Assembly: GCA_900095095.1 (NCBI GenBank)
Contig: FMBT01000002.1
Coordinates: 1 to 25,543 of the forward strand
Source: Fragilariopsis cylindrus CCMP1102
Taxonomy: Eukaryota; Bacillariophyta; Bacillariophyceae; Bacillariales; Bacillariaceae
Direction of reading: 5' to 3'
DNA length: 25,543 bases
Shown here: piece by piece, positions 1-11,966 of the stretch
Numbering within the stretch: the stretch's first letter is position 1
Layout: each line of letters begins with the position of its first letter
The notes under the pieces: model-generated
The model's database searches: none
Seen by the model: only the letters and a program-made list of their open reading frames with translations
Told to the model about the DNA's origin: nothing
Program-made: the position numbers and the translations under genes

Positions 1-3000
1 GGGCTGCTGAAGTTCGTACACCTTTCAGTCCAAACGCAAAACCATTGTCGAGGAAAGGCTATAAGAATAATCTTCCTATAGCTGTAAAAGTTCGAAAAAG
101 TAGAAGCAGTAGTACATCAGGTGATGGTAAAGGCGAGGTTCTACCTCCTGGAGCATTTTACTTTCCAACAAAGGAATCAGAACGACGGCTAGATCGTGGG
201 TTAGGGTTCGTCAAAAAAGAAAGAAGATCTGACCAAGCTGCCAATCTTGAGAAGCATAAAGATGGCAACAATAAGGAGAATAAATTCCAGCGTGTATCCC
301 GACAAGCTGCAAAGAAGATAATGATCAAAAAGAAAATTGCGCTCAAAATGATAATTGCATGCTTGGAGGAAAAGAGCAATCGACGAGAAGAAGATGGTGG
401 TAATGTCGACGACGAGCCAAAACTCATCTCGGCTGAGGAATTGACAATGGCTCGTCCTCGTGAGGAAAGGAAACCTTCAACCTCAACTGCTAGAAGTCGT
501 CGTCGTTCTGAGCAAATTGAAGATGTCCCTCTTCGAAAATTTAAAAAGGATTCCGAGATGCAGAAAGGGAACAACGACATCAGTGACAACGAAAAGTACG
601 ATATGGATGCAGACGAAATAATGATGGAAAATCAACGAAATCAAATGGAACTAGCTACATCTGCTGCATTACATCAAGAAGATGCTTATTTTGATCGGTT
701 GTCTCTTTCTTCGAGCGCGAACCACGGGTCCTCACCCTTTGTCAATAATGGAGTTGCTTGTAATAGAGTAACATCGATTCTTAGATCATCTTTACCAGAT
801 TCTATTGATACACCAATCAACAGTCCTATCAGTGACATGTTCAGTGCGAACAATTCTATTCCAGACATGCGGGACAACGAAGCGTTACTCGACACCACGA
901 AGAATAATATTAACTCTTCCCCGGTGAGCAGTCTTATGCGCTTCTACACCAATACTGGGCCAATGGACTCGTCGTCCCCAGAATCTTATTGTTCTGACGA
1001 GGATGAGGCTGATACTCAAGTACAGGTTTTCTCTGATGAGCAGAGTGATACCGAAACACCTGAAAGCGAGGACTTGAAGAGGCAGAGTCATGAGACTCAT
1101 AGTTCTCTTTACACTGCTGAGTCTAAAAGTTATAAGAAGGTTGATGGAAAAGACTTGAAGCTTCTTGTTCACGACGATAAAGTGAATCACCAAGAAGAAT
1201 CTGATATTTTTCCTCATCTTCGGCCCGAAGTGAAAAAAGTCAGCGCCAAAAACATTGCTAAAAGCAGAAAGAAATCTGAAGATAGGGAACCCAAAATGAG
1301 CAAATTGGAATCTCTCTTCAGACCCATCTTGCCAGCTTTGTCCACAGACGATGCTCAAAGCCTTTCGAGTTATGACCCGTACGAGATCAAAGTTACTGAA
1401 TCAGCACCAGGTGTAATCCAAGCTGCTAATTATATCTCACTTGGTCTTCGAAACAACGAGCTTGCCAAATTAAGTCCTTCGATGTCTATATTGTCGATTG
1501 ACTCTCAGCAAGATCCCTCTCCTTCTTTGGCAAAGCATATGGTTTCCAATCAAGCGCAGCGCAATGGCGAGTTCCTATTCGCAAATGATTATGGTCCCGT
1601 CGTCATCGCCCAGGATCCAAATAAGTTACGTGGTAGTGCTACGGCGTTCTCTATCTCGACAGCAGCAGCAAGAAGTCGATTTAGTCAGAGATCTACCCAG
1701 AAGGGTGTCGATATTCCAATGAGGGGCTTCAAAGAAACAGACGATGGTAGCGTCGATCATTACAGTCACAGAAGCGAGAGACATGTACGCTTTTCCGAAG
1801 ATTCTACCCCTCTTTCAAAAGAAACAGATTTGGATGGAGTGGAGGATGTATCCGATGTCGAAGGAGATTTACTAGATGCAGTAGAATCCTTTGCAGAAGC
1901 GGAAGAAACTTTGGAAAAGTTGGACAGTGAAGAATATGAACAAAGAGTAGAATCGAATCTCTCTGGAATAATTGAGGATACCAACGAAGATACCGAGATC
2001 TCGGTGGAACATGAAGATTTGGAGGTCGACCAGATGAATTATCATCAAATTCGTAAAAAGTTCGGGACAACGACGGCGTGTGGTGGTTCATTTGCGGAGA
2101 GTATTGATCTTCCTCATTTCGAAAACAAGTTGTCCAACCTCTCCGATACAGCGAGCTGTAGAGGTCGCAAGAGCTCAGAAAGTGCACAGAGTGTCCGAAC
2201 GCATCGAACCATTGATAGTATTCCGGAAGAAGACGAGAAGGTGGATCAGTCGCCAGACGATACTTCCATTCATTGGACTTACAATGAAACTGGTGTCACG
2301 CCGTATGTTGAAGGGAAGTCAACTGCAAATGCAACAAAGTCACCCTACTATCGCTTCAAGGATGCCAAGAACAAATTCAACACTCAAGATCTACCTAGAA
2401 GAAAGAGCCCTGGAAAGGGTAGGAGCCCAAAGAACACTAAGGTTGTAAAAAGACGATCTAGTATTTCCGCGGCAAGTCCTGCGAAGATATTGAGACAAGG
2501 ATCTGGTGGTCTTGTTTCGACTAGAATTCATGAACTGAATAGCAGGGTTACCGAAATTCGCAAGTTGAAGAGGATGAGAAAGAAGATGAAAAATCCTAGA
2601 CTGCATACTCATAATTTTGACAATAAGCAGCCCGTACGAAATCGGGCGCTAATTAACTACAAGACAAGCACTTTCTCTGCAAATACCGGGATGAGTAATA
2701 GTTTAATGGCTGCAAAGTTTAACGTTATTCCAGATGTCGACGACGATGAAGATTCTCTCTTTTCGTCTGGAACCAGTGACATCGCCGATTCAAAGAAAGA
2801 AGACGTCGAAGATGACGATGCTACACAGTGTAGTAGAATGTCTGAAATGACAGGTGTCACTTCTGTAGCCACAGTGCGCCAGATTCGCAACCACACAACC
2901 ACAGCAATGTTGAGATGCAGCATGAGTAGCGGAACCACAGCATCCTCCGGGTTTATGAACATAAAGAAGCAAGTGTTTCGCGGCTCAGATGGAACAATAT

Positions 3001-3305
3001 CTCTTAAATCGAACAGGTCAAACAGGAGTGAGAGCACGACATTATCGTCTATTATTCACAAGGAAAATGAAAACTATCTTCCATTTCGCGAAACATCACA
3101 CCACATTGTCAAACCGAGTGGACAACATTTTGGTGCTCCTCCAGCGTCGCACTATTTACCTCCAAGTAAAGAACCACCAGTACAAGCTATGAAGTGGCGG
3201 ACGTTGGCAGCTGCCGCTGCAGAGAAGGATGCTTTGAAAGCAAGTTGCAGCAAACCAAAGAGGACATTGGCTACCCGAAGTAATAATTGCAAACAGTATC
3301 TTTAG
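1..3305 (+). CDS. Large disordered Ser/Asp-rich protein, unknown function (5' end missing)
   Basis: The frame is open from base 3, so the gene begins left of the window; no ATG in this stretch can be chosen as the true start. At least 1100 residues remain, ending at TAG (3303-3305). No catalytic domain is recognisable. The protein is hydrophilic, rich in Ser, Asp, Glu, Lys and Arg, with acidic patches and many Ser-Pro and basic-Ser sites, as in disordered regulatory or scaffold proteins. The most protein-like part is near the C-terminus: a basic helix-like stretch (ELNSRVTEIRKLKRMRKKMK, 2534-2593) followed by NPRLHTHNF and a short run before KTSTF, ending about 2673. An SPYYRFKDAKNKF segment lies at 2340-2378 and a basic KSPGKGRSPK cluster at 2404-2433. 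These could be conserved anchor or nucleic-acid-binding motifs, but that is inference. No intron was seen in 3.3 kb. I do not recognise the family; it may be diatom-specific. Confidence 0.85.
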   Translation, partial: AAEVRTPFSPNAKPLSRKGYKNNLPIAVKVRKSRSSSTSGDGKGEVLPPGAFYFPTKESERRLDRGLGFVKKERRSDQAANLEKHKDGNNKENKFQRVSRQAAKKIMIKKKIALKMIIACLEEKSNRREEDGGNVDDEPKLISAEELTMARPREERKPSTSTARSRRRSEQIEDVPLRKFKKDSEMQKGNNDISDNEKYDMDADEIMMENQRNQMELATSAALHQEDAYFDRLSLSSSANHGSSPFVNNGVACNRVTSILRSSLPDSIDTPINSPISDMFSANNSIPDMRDNEALLDTTKNNINSSPVSSLMRFYTNTGPMDSSSPESYCSDEDEADTQVQVFSDEQSDTETPESEDLKRQSHETHSSLYTAESKSYKKVDGKDLKLLVHDDKVNHQEESDIFPHLRPEVKKVSAKNIAKSRKKSEDREPKMSKLESLFRPILPALSTDDAQSLSSYDPYEIKVTESAPGVIQAANYISLGLRNNELAKLSPSMSILSIDSQQDPSPSLAKHMVSNQAQRNGEFLFANDYGPVVIAQDPNKLRGSATAFSISTAAARSRFSQRSTQKGVDIPMRGFKETDDGSVDHYSHRSERHVRFSEDSTPLSKETDLDGVEDVSDVEGDLLDAVESFAEAEETLEKLDSEEYEQRVESNLSGIIEDTNEDTEISVEHEDLEVDQMNYHQIRKKFGTTTACGGSFAESIDLPHFENKLSNLSDTASCRGRKSSESAQSVRTHRTIDSIPEEDEKVDQSPDDTSIHWTYNETGVTPYVEGKSTANATKSPYYRFKDAKNKFNTQDLPRRKSPGKGRSPKNTKVVKRRSSISAASPAKILRQGSGGLVSTRIHELNSRVTEIRKLKRMRKKMKNPRLHTHNFDNKQPVRNRALINYKTSTFSANTGMSNSLMAAKFNVIPDVDDDEDSLFSSGTSDIADSKKEDVEDDDATQCSRMSEMTGVTSVATVRQIRNHTTTAMLRCSMSSGTTASSGFMNIKKQVFRGSDGTISLKSNRSNRSESTTLSSIIHKENENYLPFRETSHHIVKPSGQHFGAPPASHYLPPSKEPPVQAMKWRTLAAAAAEKDALKASCSKPKRTLATRSNNCKQYL

Positions 3306-3644
3306 GTATGACTTAAAGAAAAGGGCACCATAGATATCAAAGCAATTGAGACATATTATATATACAGCATTCAATACGTCATTCTTGACATCAAATAATG
3401 AAATTAAGTTTAGAAGAAACAAAAGAAATACATCAATATACATCTTGAATAAACTGTAGAAGGTTTGGACAAAAGCAATACTAGCTAGAAGAAGCAGGTT
3501 CTAGACTTGATTGGTTCTACTGTATATATTTTCTAGTAGAGGAGAATTTTGTAGAATATTCAATGTCACCTTAAAAAAAAGCAATATGTATATTAAAACT
3601 TTCTATTGTTTTGGTGCTATTGTTTTTACAATTGCTCCTGCCCC

Positions 3645-3673
3645 CTGGTAGACAGTGGTGATTTTTCTACCAG
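3645..3673. repeat. 8-bp inverted repeat
   Basis: CTGGTAGA (3645-3652) is matched by TCTACCAG (3666-3673) around a 13-base spacer. It lies 340 bases downstream of the disordered-protein gene. The arms are short enough to arise by chance. Confidence 0.35.
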
Positions 3674-3825
3674 ATTTTCTCTGTGAAACTAAACATAACT
3701 GATCTAGACCTCAGTCATGTATGAATTTTGTTTCGTAAAATCCTTCACTGGAGCAACCTCTATTGACAATGATACGGTGGTATTGATATCTAATTGATAG
3801 CACAATCCTGTGTAAAATTACAATA

Positions 3826-3856
3826 CATTATCTTTCAACAGTGATGAAAGATAATG
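3826..3856. repeat. 12-bp perfect inverted repeat with 7-base loop
   Basis: CATTATCTTTCA (3826-3837) and TGAAAGATAATG (3845-3856) are exact reverse complements around the loop ACAGTGA. The hairpin lies about 520 bases after the stop of the upstream gene. Its role is unknown: it could belong to a small RNA or a mobile-element remnant, or be chance. Confidence 0.6.
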
Positions 3857-4985
3857 CTCTTACAACCTGTAAGTGTGTTTAGCTACCTAATTAAGTATGT
3901 TCACTAGACTGAAGACTTCTATGCTATTAAAGTATGTAAATAGTGTTTATTAGAAGTGTGAGCTTAGTTGCTCAGTTGTACAGCTATATCTACTCACATG
4001 GTCTGTCCGTCATCATTCATCCCCTAGTTACTCATGTCTTACTCCTGAGTAAAGTGTCATACTGCTGCAACTTATGTACAGAAAGTCACTACTACTACAG
4101 ATGTGTTGAATGTGTACATATTATTATATGTTAGTGCTTTTCGTGTCTCTAAATAGTAGAATGAATGCAAGATGATGCGTAGAATCTACCAAAAGGATTA
4201 GTTATGGTAGAATTTAAGCTTGAATGATGAGTGGTGCAAGACAATTGTAATATTTCTAGTAAGATGTAAAACTGACGAAACAATATAATAATGACAGCGC
4301 AGCTAGCTATATCATCATTTTTTGCAGAATTGTCAGCTAGCAAGCAATGATAAGAATAGCAATTGTTGAAACACATCATAGTGTTGTTATAAACGCATCA
4401 TTGTGTTGTTACATTGTTTTACAATACTTGCTTGTTGTATGGATGGAAGGATGAAAATATAATTGCATCATGATGTACTGTAATAATAACTTAGTAATGG
4501 AACGGAAGGAGGATGGAAAGGATTACCGTAGGACCCCTACTGTAAAAGTATTATTGATTCTCTCGCTATTTTGCGCTAAGAAAAAAAAATTGCGGCGAAT
4601 AAACTTCATTGATGTTCTATGAACGGGACCCTACATTTACTATGCCCGCCTATTTTGGCCAACTTCGCCGCTAATACCGCTACACCACAGTAATTTAACA
4701 CACGTAACTTTACGATAGTAACGTTGTTACACAACATTTTTTTTTGTACCAGTACGTTAATAATAATTAGATTTTTTATTTGCACGCGGTAACCCAAGGT
4801 CTTTATTGTCAGGCAGAATGTCTCCCTCACAATCCGATCCTTAAAATTCGTCGCAGCGATCCTTAAACCTGCAAATCAATACAGACACTTTACGACAGTA
4901 ATAAATAGACAAGTTGCTAATACCTATTCTCCACCTCGATCTAGACAAATAAATAAACAAATAAACAAATATATTCAATTTCATC

Positions 4986-6779
<1,794 letters not shown>

Positions 6780-7195
6780 GGAAAAAAAAGCAACGAATAT
6801 AGTACTTAAAAGAATTCTGCAAAATTGTAGTTGTCCTGGATTTCGCGGATATGTGATGATGTGCATGAACGCACGCACATATTATATGCGTTTCATTCTT
6901 GTCTTTGTCTCAGTTAACATATATATATATTCCAGTGAAGCTTTCCTCATCCGTCTAAGTCGTTTAAAATTAGAAACCTATGTATGTCTGATGCGATACA
7001 TATTTGTTTATGGTATCGATTTAAAATAAAATAAAAAAAATGCGGCATTATTTCTCCTTAACTCCTCACTATATTATTATCATTTTATTTTATCTACCGT
7101 AGACACTAAATAGAATCCTAACGACGAATGATTGATTAGCAGCTAGCATGCAATTTATTTACTGATGAGGGCCTTTTAGTTTCTCTTGTTCAATA
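6780..7195. other. Tail-to-tail spacer between the kinase and small membrane-protein genes
   Basis: AT-rich 3' flank shared by two convergent genes. It contains AATAAA-like signals near 7027-7035 and one AGCTAGC (7141-7147), but no TACTGTA heptamer. An open frame running on to about 7029 has no recognisable content and looks accidental. Confidence 0.5.
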
Positions 7196-7606
7196 TTATA
7201 TCAGACCGTTGCTAGCCAGGAAGACAACCACCAGTACGGCTAAAACAACAAGAACACCTCCCCCTAATTTCAACGCTTGTTCTAGACCATTACCTCGTTC
7301 TGCCACTGTTTCATCCTGAATTGGAGAAGAAAGGAATCCAGTATAATATTCTTTTGTACCTACCTCAACTACCGCTTCTTCTTCCATTATTATCTTGTCA
7401 TCATTGTCATTGTCGTCGTCCCGTTTAATTTTGTCAAAAAGACAAGTATTTATTCCTCGCTGTTCCTTTCTTCTGACCGAAAATAATAGTGGGCAAGTCG
7501 CTTTCGTACTATGATGATACGAGACTTCGAACGCCTCGAGCACTGGAAATATATATAATGCAACAACGATCATCATCGTCGTCGTCATCATCATCATCAT
7601 TGTCAT
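7196..7606 (-). CDS. Small single-span membrane protein with a plastid-type presequence
   Basis: A 136-residue intronless ORF with ATG at 7606-7604. The N-terminus is Met/Thr-rich, then hydrophobic (IVVALYIFPVLEA), then Phe26 after Ala25 and a basic, Ser/Thr-containing stretch. That layout matches the bipartite signal plus transit peptide of diatom plastid proteins, where Phe follows the signal-peptide cleavage site. The mature part has an acidic Asp-rich linker, a conserved-looking EYYTGFLSSPIQDETVAERG, and a C-terminal membrane span (about 114-131) ending FLASNGLI. I infer a small thylakoid or envelope membrane protein; the name is unknown. The start could be any of the clustered Met codons (1, 3-7, 11, 12), because the 5' end lies in a CAT/CGT trinucleotide run. 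The TACTGTAC/GTACAGTA palindrome begins 69 bases upstream of the ATG. Confidence 0.72.
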   Translation of the reverse strand: MTMMMMMTTTMMIVVALYIFPVLEAFEVSYHHSTKATCPLLFSVRRKEQRGINTCLFDKIKRDDDNDNDDKIIMEEEAVVEVGTKEYYTGFLSSPIQDETVAERGNGLEQALKLGGGVLVVLAVLVVVFLASNGLI

Positions 7607-7674
7607 CGTAGAAGATTTATATTTTTAATTTTATTATTTTAGAACGAAATACTAGTACTCTCGCCTTAAGGTTT

Positions 7675-7692
7675 TACTGTACAAGTACAGTA
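7675..7692. promoter_or_regulatory. Perfect TACTGTAC-AA-GTACAGTA palindrome
   Basis: Two 8-base arms around AA, reading TACTGTACAAGTACAGTA, 69 bases upstream of the small membrane-protein ATG (minus strand). The arm is the heptamer that recurs through the spacers of this window. The symmetry fits a dimeric transcription-factor site, but this is inference. Confidence 0.4.
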
Positions 7693-8220
7693 GCTAGCTA
7701 ATCGTACTACAGGATGGATTAGGACTAAATCATGTCTCCTAGAGACTGAGTCAGTCTCGCAATCTTTCAATCATACAATACAATACCGGTCCATGCACGA
7801 GGTAATGATCACTCTTTTTATCTACACTACACAAGACACCGCTACATCCATTGTACCCAATACCTACCTATTATTCATACTATTACATCTCCATGCTGAC
7901 TACACTTTAACTGCTTATCTGACCCACCCTGCCTACCCAGCTACATTAAATTAACCCTGTGAACGGTTAGTTCCTAACTGTCCTGTAAACTAGCTAGGTG
8001 TCAGTTGGTTTCAACCGTAAGTGATTGTACAGTTATAGTCACTAGTATTATCAAACTATACAAACAAGGGAAAACATTTAGGAATCATACAATGTGCATG
8101 CCATTGACTCATGCATGCATGGTCAAAGTTCGTTTAATAAAAAAGGATGATTGATTTTTTAGGATAAATAAGCTAAGCGTAAGCACAGCAATATTACACT
8201 GCAATCCTGAATAGTGATGA

Positions 8221-8806
8221 TACTGTATGCCTACCAGTGCAGTATGAAGACCATCCATTAAAGAAACCCTTAAAGGAAAAGATATTCCATTGTAGTCTAA
8301 AAAATTGATAGATAATACCAACCATTAAAGGTAGGACTTGTATGATAGTGTGATACTGTACTAATGTATCATGTGAAAGTGATCAAGCAACAACAAAAAT
8401 ACAAAAATATAACGAGCGAAGTGACAAAAAAGCTTCAAGTACGACTGAATCTTTAATATTGCCCTTCATTAATCACGTTGTACTGTACTATTAGAACACT
8501 TCTTTGTAACGTTCAACGAGCGATGTCGATCGTGTCAATTGTATCCTGAAGCTAACAAATATATATTATATACTTCGTACTCCAGGAATAAACGCGAAGT
8601 ACTGTAGAAGTGTAGGGGGGTGAGTCGTAACATCTCCTTCGCATTCGCATTGACAGTTGGAGAAAGCACGGCGTAAGAGTAAGATTTTACTTCTTTCTTG
8701 ATTGACGATTACACTTTCTCTCTCTCTATCTAGACATAAAAAGAAAGATAGAATATAATTGAAAGGAAAATTACAGTTACATTCGACGAATAAATCAATT
8801 ACAGTA
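8221..8806. promoter_or_regulatory. Cluster of five TACTGTA/TACAGTA heptamers upstream of the beta-propeller gene
   Basis: Exact copies start at 8221, 8354, 8481, 8600 (TACTGTA) and 8800 (TACAGTA). Two are extended to TACTGTACTA (8354, 8481), and TACAGTT occurs at 8772. All lie within about 610 bases of the ATG at 8834. Role inferred only from repetition and position. Confidence 0.35.
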
Positions 8807-8833
8807 CAGGACCTCCATCAGTGGACACATACG

Positions 8834-11684
8834 ATGAGCACAACTGAGATTCCTATCGGGAATGGTGAACAAGGACTTACCAACAAAACTAACGAGATGA
8901 TGGAACAAGCAAAGACAGAGATTGAAAAAGGTCCTACGGGTACGAACAACAACAAAGATGATATCTCCAGTCACAAAGAAGTAGTGAAAGCGGATGATGG
9001 AACAGGAAAGAAGAAAATGTTGATCGGGGGTGGCATACTTCTAATTGTCGTTATCATTGCAGTTGTTGTGTCTTTGGTTGTCGTCCTTCCAGACTGGAAC
9101 AAGAAGGAAACCACCAATGGTAATAGCTACAACAACTTCGAAGGTGATGGGGGTGGTACTGTTACTACTACTGCTACTAAAACTCCTAAAGCTACTGGTG
9201 CTGATACTGGTACTAATACTGGTGCTGATACTGGTGCTGATACTGGTGCTGGTGCTGGTGCTGGTGCTGGTGCTGGTGCTGGTATGGTGCTGGTGCTGGA
9301 ACAGAAAAGGATATTCTTCGTAGAAAAGTTCCTTTTGAAGTCGATCTTCGCCTCTTTTCTGCCAACATCACGGAGCCCTACGTTTCGACTGATGAAGCAA
9401 GAGCTGACCTAGAAATGTTGGCTAAATCCATTGTCAATAAAGTCATTTTAGACGGGGCAAGCCCTGATAATAATAATAATAATTGGGCGTATTCGATGGA
9501 CGAAACTGATGGTGCATTAGAAGCTTCAAAAAGTGATGGTTCTGGAGGAGGAGATAGTGGAGCAGCCTTTGCTGGTGTAGATGACTTTGAAACGTACCAG
9601 CACGAGGCAGGAGTTGTCAAAAATGATCTAGTGAAGTCAAATGGTGTCCATGTCTTTGCTGCTGTTGACGATAGTATTTTAGTTTGGGATCTTGCTGGGA
9701 CACTTCTCGAAAGTATTCCCATGCCAGAAATTGATATTCCAGATCAATCAGATGATAACAACTATTATAGGTGGAAGCCTAAGCCTTACATTCAAGCCTT
9801 ACTTATGGATCCATTAGGGGATAAACTCACTGTGGTTGTAAGCGGGTATGGGACGGAATATGACCCCATCAAAGATGGAATGATTATAACCCGCCCCATT
9901 ATTTACAGCTACATGGAAACTCGCATAATTGTTTATGATATTGAAGGTGATAAATTGACCAAACTTTCACAGAAAGACGTCAATGGGTACCACGTTGACT
10001 CGTATGCAGTAGGTAACAATGTTCACGTTGTAACCAAGATGTCATTAAACACCTATGACCATTTGACAACGTATTTGCAGCGCTATGCGTTCAAAGGTAT
10101 GGATGACGACGAATACATCGAAGCAGCAATCTTAAAGGCAGAAGAAATCATTCCCGATTTTGTCGACAACGTTATGGATGTTGTTACTGTTGATGACAAT
10201 GTCATCCTATCCCGTTTGGCAGTATTCGTGGATTCAATTTCCGACTCAAGTGATACCTATATGAGTGACCTGTTTGGTGGTGGTATTGCCGATACTATTA
10301 CACAGGTTAATTCCTTTGATATGAGCACTACTGGAAGCGAGGAGAATATGGAATTAGATATTTCGAAAGCGGCTATTCTTCAGCCAGGAAATTCAGGCTA
10401 CGTTTATGCCACTGACGAGTGGATCTGGGTGACAGATCAAGGTTGGAACTGGGATATAGAGGAGAATAAGTATGCCGAAAAGACGATGCTTCTTGGTTTT
10501 CGATTCAACGGAGCATCTTCAACATTTTCTGCAGTTGGCTCTGTGGAAGGAAGACTTTTGAGCCAGTTTTCGATCGACTTCGTTAAGAGCGAGGACAAGG
10601 AGGATGGTAATATCAAGGAATATTTGCGAATCGCAACCACTGAAAGCTTCTTCCAGAGATTCTGGTGGGGGGCTCCACGACCGATGCAAACTGTTTTCGT
10701 AGAAGAAGATAACTCTTCGATTGAACAGGAAGTGGAAGAAGAATCGCGAACGAAGAATCAGATCATCATATTCGAAGTTCCGAAAGTAGACGATAACAAT
10801 AGACAAAATAACGAATTGGTCAGACTTGGAAGCGTCGAACTCGGCAAAAAGGACGAGGTAAGTGCAAGAAGATTGTGTTTAAAAGAAAAAGACAAAGATG
10901 AAGCTTTGTCTAACGTTATTCTGTTGCTACCCCTATTTCTCTCTTTCTTCTCATGATATAGACTATCACCGCTGTGCGCTTTTTTGATAACATAAGCTAT
11001 GTTGTCACATTCGAAAGGACAGATCCGTTTTACGTCCTTGACTTATCTGATCCAAAGAAGCCAACAGTTCTTGGCGAGCTCGAAATTCCTGGGTTTTCTG
11101 AGTTTATGCACCCAATCACCAACGACAATTCGGTACTTATCACAGTTGGACAGGATGCTGATGAAGAGGGAAATATTTTAGGCTTCCAGGTTTCAATTTT
11201 TGATAGTACCATACCTACTGATCCAGTGCTTATTGATCGTCTCGTAATTGAAGACGACGATGGCAGCTGGTCAGGAAGCAGTGCGTCTTGGGACGAACGA
11301 GCATTTCGATACCTAAAAGTTGGTGATCTTGGCCGTCTTATAATCCCTGTCTCCGTCTATTCTCGTTGGGGTAGTTCTGGAGAAAAGATTGGAGATGATT
11401 TTGTAGGGTTTATGGTATTTGGTGTTGACCTGACCAAGACCGAAAATATTATCACGCGTGAATTCGAGGTCGATCATTCGCAAAATCGAGAGGAAGAGGA
11501 AATTTATGCATTAAACAAAGACAGGTGCTACTGCGGATATTCTTGGCTTCCAGAAAGGAGTATGGTATTCGATGCCAATGTAATGACTATGAGAAACCAA
11601 AAAGTCGTCAGTACTAATCTTGTCACACATGAAACTCAATGGAATTTCACCCTAAAGGATGACGAAAATTGCTGCAATCCATAG
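8834..11684 (+). CDS. Membrane-anchored beta-propeller protein (COG4880/PF09826 type), frame break in a repeat
   Basis: Read as exon 1 8834-10857 and exon 2 10962-11684 with a 104-base GTAAGT...TAG intron. The ATG at 8834 (MSTTEIPIGNGEQ) is preferred over the non-ATG opening at 8759. Residues 1-61 are polar and Lys-rich, residues about 62-86 (MLIGGGILLIVVIIAVVVSL onward) form one membrane span, and a Thr/Gly/Ala/Asp repeat linker follows. The large C-terminal part carries family landmarks: a variant of the VDExDIVKTDG entry motif (HEAGVVKNDLVKSNGVHVF), and TITAVRFFDNISYVVTFERT followed by DPFYVLDLSDPKKPTVLGEL and IPGFSEFMHPI. This predicts an extracytoplasmic propeller on a type II anchor; its ligand or activity is unknown. 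The frame changes at about 9281-9288: one base appears lost in GGTATGGT (GGTACTGGT expected from the neighbouring repeats), and the uncorrected frame stops at 9412. With that base the product is 915 residues. Confidence 0.82.
9198..9300. repeat. Gly-Ala / Asp-Thr coding repeat (ACTGGTGCTG-type units)
   Basis: Imperfect ACTGGTGCTGAT units pass into tandem GGTGCT. They encode Gly-Ala-Asp-Thr-Gly and then Gly-Ala runs in the linker between the membrane span and the propeller. The frame break of the host gene sits at 9284-9285, inside this slippage-prone tract. Confidence 0.8.
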
Positions 11685-11966
11685 AGAGAGTGAGAGAGAG
11701 TGTGTGGTAAATCTGAGATAAGAAAAGAAGAAATCTACATGTTTCCGTGTTACTGTTGTCAGGAGGACACATTACTACACTTTTATACTTATATATGATC
11801 ACTGAATACATAATATGACGGTAATTCAATTAGACCGTAATGCCTTCTATTAATTATATATTAACTATTTGCCCGCTAGCTTATACATGTATACTATTTC
11901 TAATCAACCATCACTTGTTGATACTCTCCAGGACTGTGCAGCTCAAATCAACTGACTATGATATAC

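Larger units (their letters stand above)
3306..4985. other. Spacer between the disordered-protein gene and the kinase gene
   Basis: AT-rich spacer of about 1.7 kb with no credible gene; the ORFs here are short and of random composition. It holds a 12-bp perfect hairpin (3826-3856), an 8-bp inverted repeat (3645-3652 with 3666-3673), three TACTGTA heptamers (3518, 4476, 4538) and AGCTAGC copies (4301, 4335). A slightly GC-richer patch lies at about 4590-4690. The last 50 bases before the kinase ATG are (AAAC/AAAT)-rich, consistent with a 5' UTR. Confidence 0.6.
7607..8833. other. Divergent spacer between the small membrane-protein and beta-propeller genes
   Basis: About 1.2 kb containing the 5' flanks of two divergent genes and no credible gene of its own. 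It holds seven TACTGTA/TACAGTA heptamers (7675, 7686, 8221, 8354, 8481, 8600, 8800), the densest stretch in the window, and an AGCTAGCT palindrome (7692-7699). Immediately upstream of the beta-propeller ATG the frame is open from 8759, but only through a TTG. Confidence 0.55.

Noticed and set aside
158..589. Open frame on the minus strand across the disordered-protein gene (143 residues)
   Set aside because: It is a shadow of the long forward coding frame, with a Ser/Leu/Arg composition typical of antisense reads of Glu/Ser/Lys codons.
3943..4379. Short ORFs on both strands in the first spacer
   Set aside because: They are rich in Tyr/Ser/Cys/Ile from AT-rich triplets, with no domain and no coding bias.
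4606..4830. 74-residue minus-strand ORF before the kinase gene
   Set aside because: Its composition is random for AT-rich spacer, it has no motif, and it overlaps the likely kinase promoter.
9045..9323. Leu/Val-rich frame through the beta-propeller linker
   Set aside because: It is an out-of-frame read of the membrane span and the GGTGCT repeat, not a second membrane protein.
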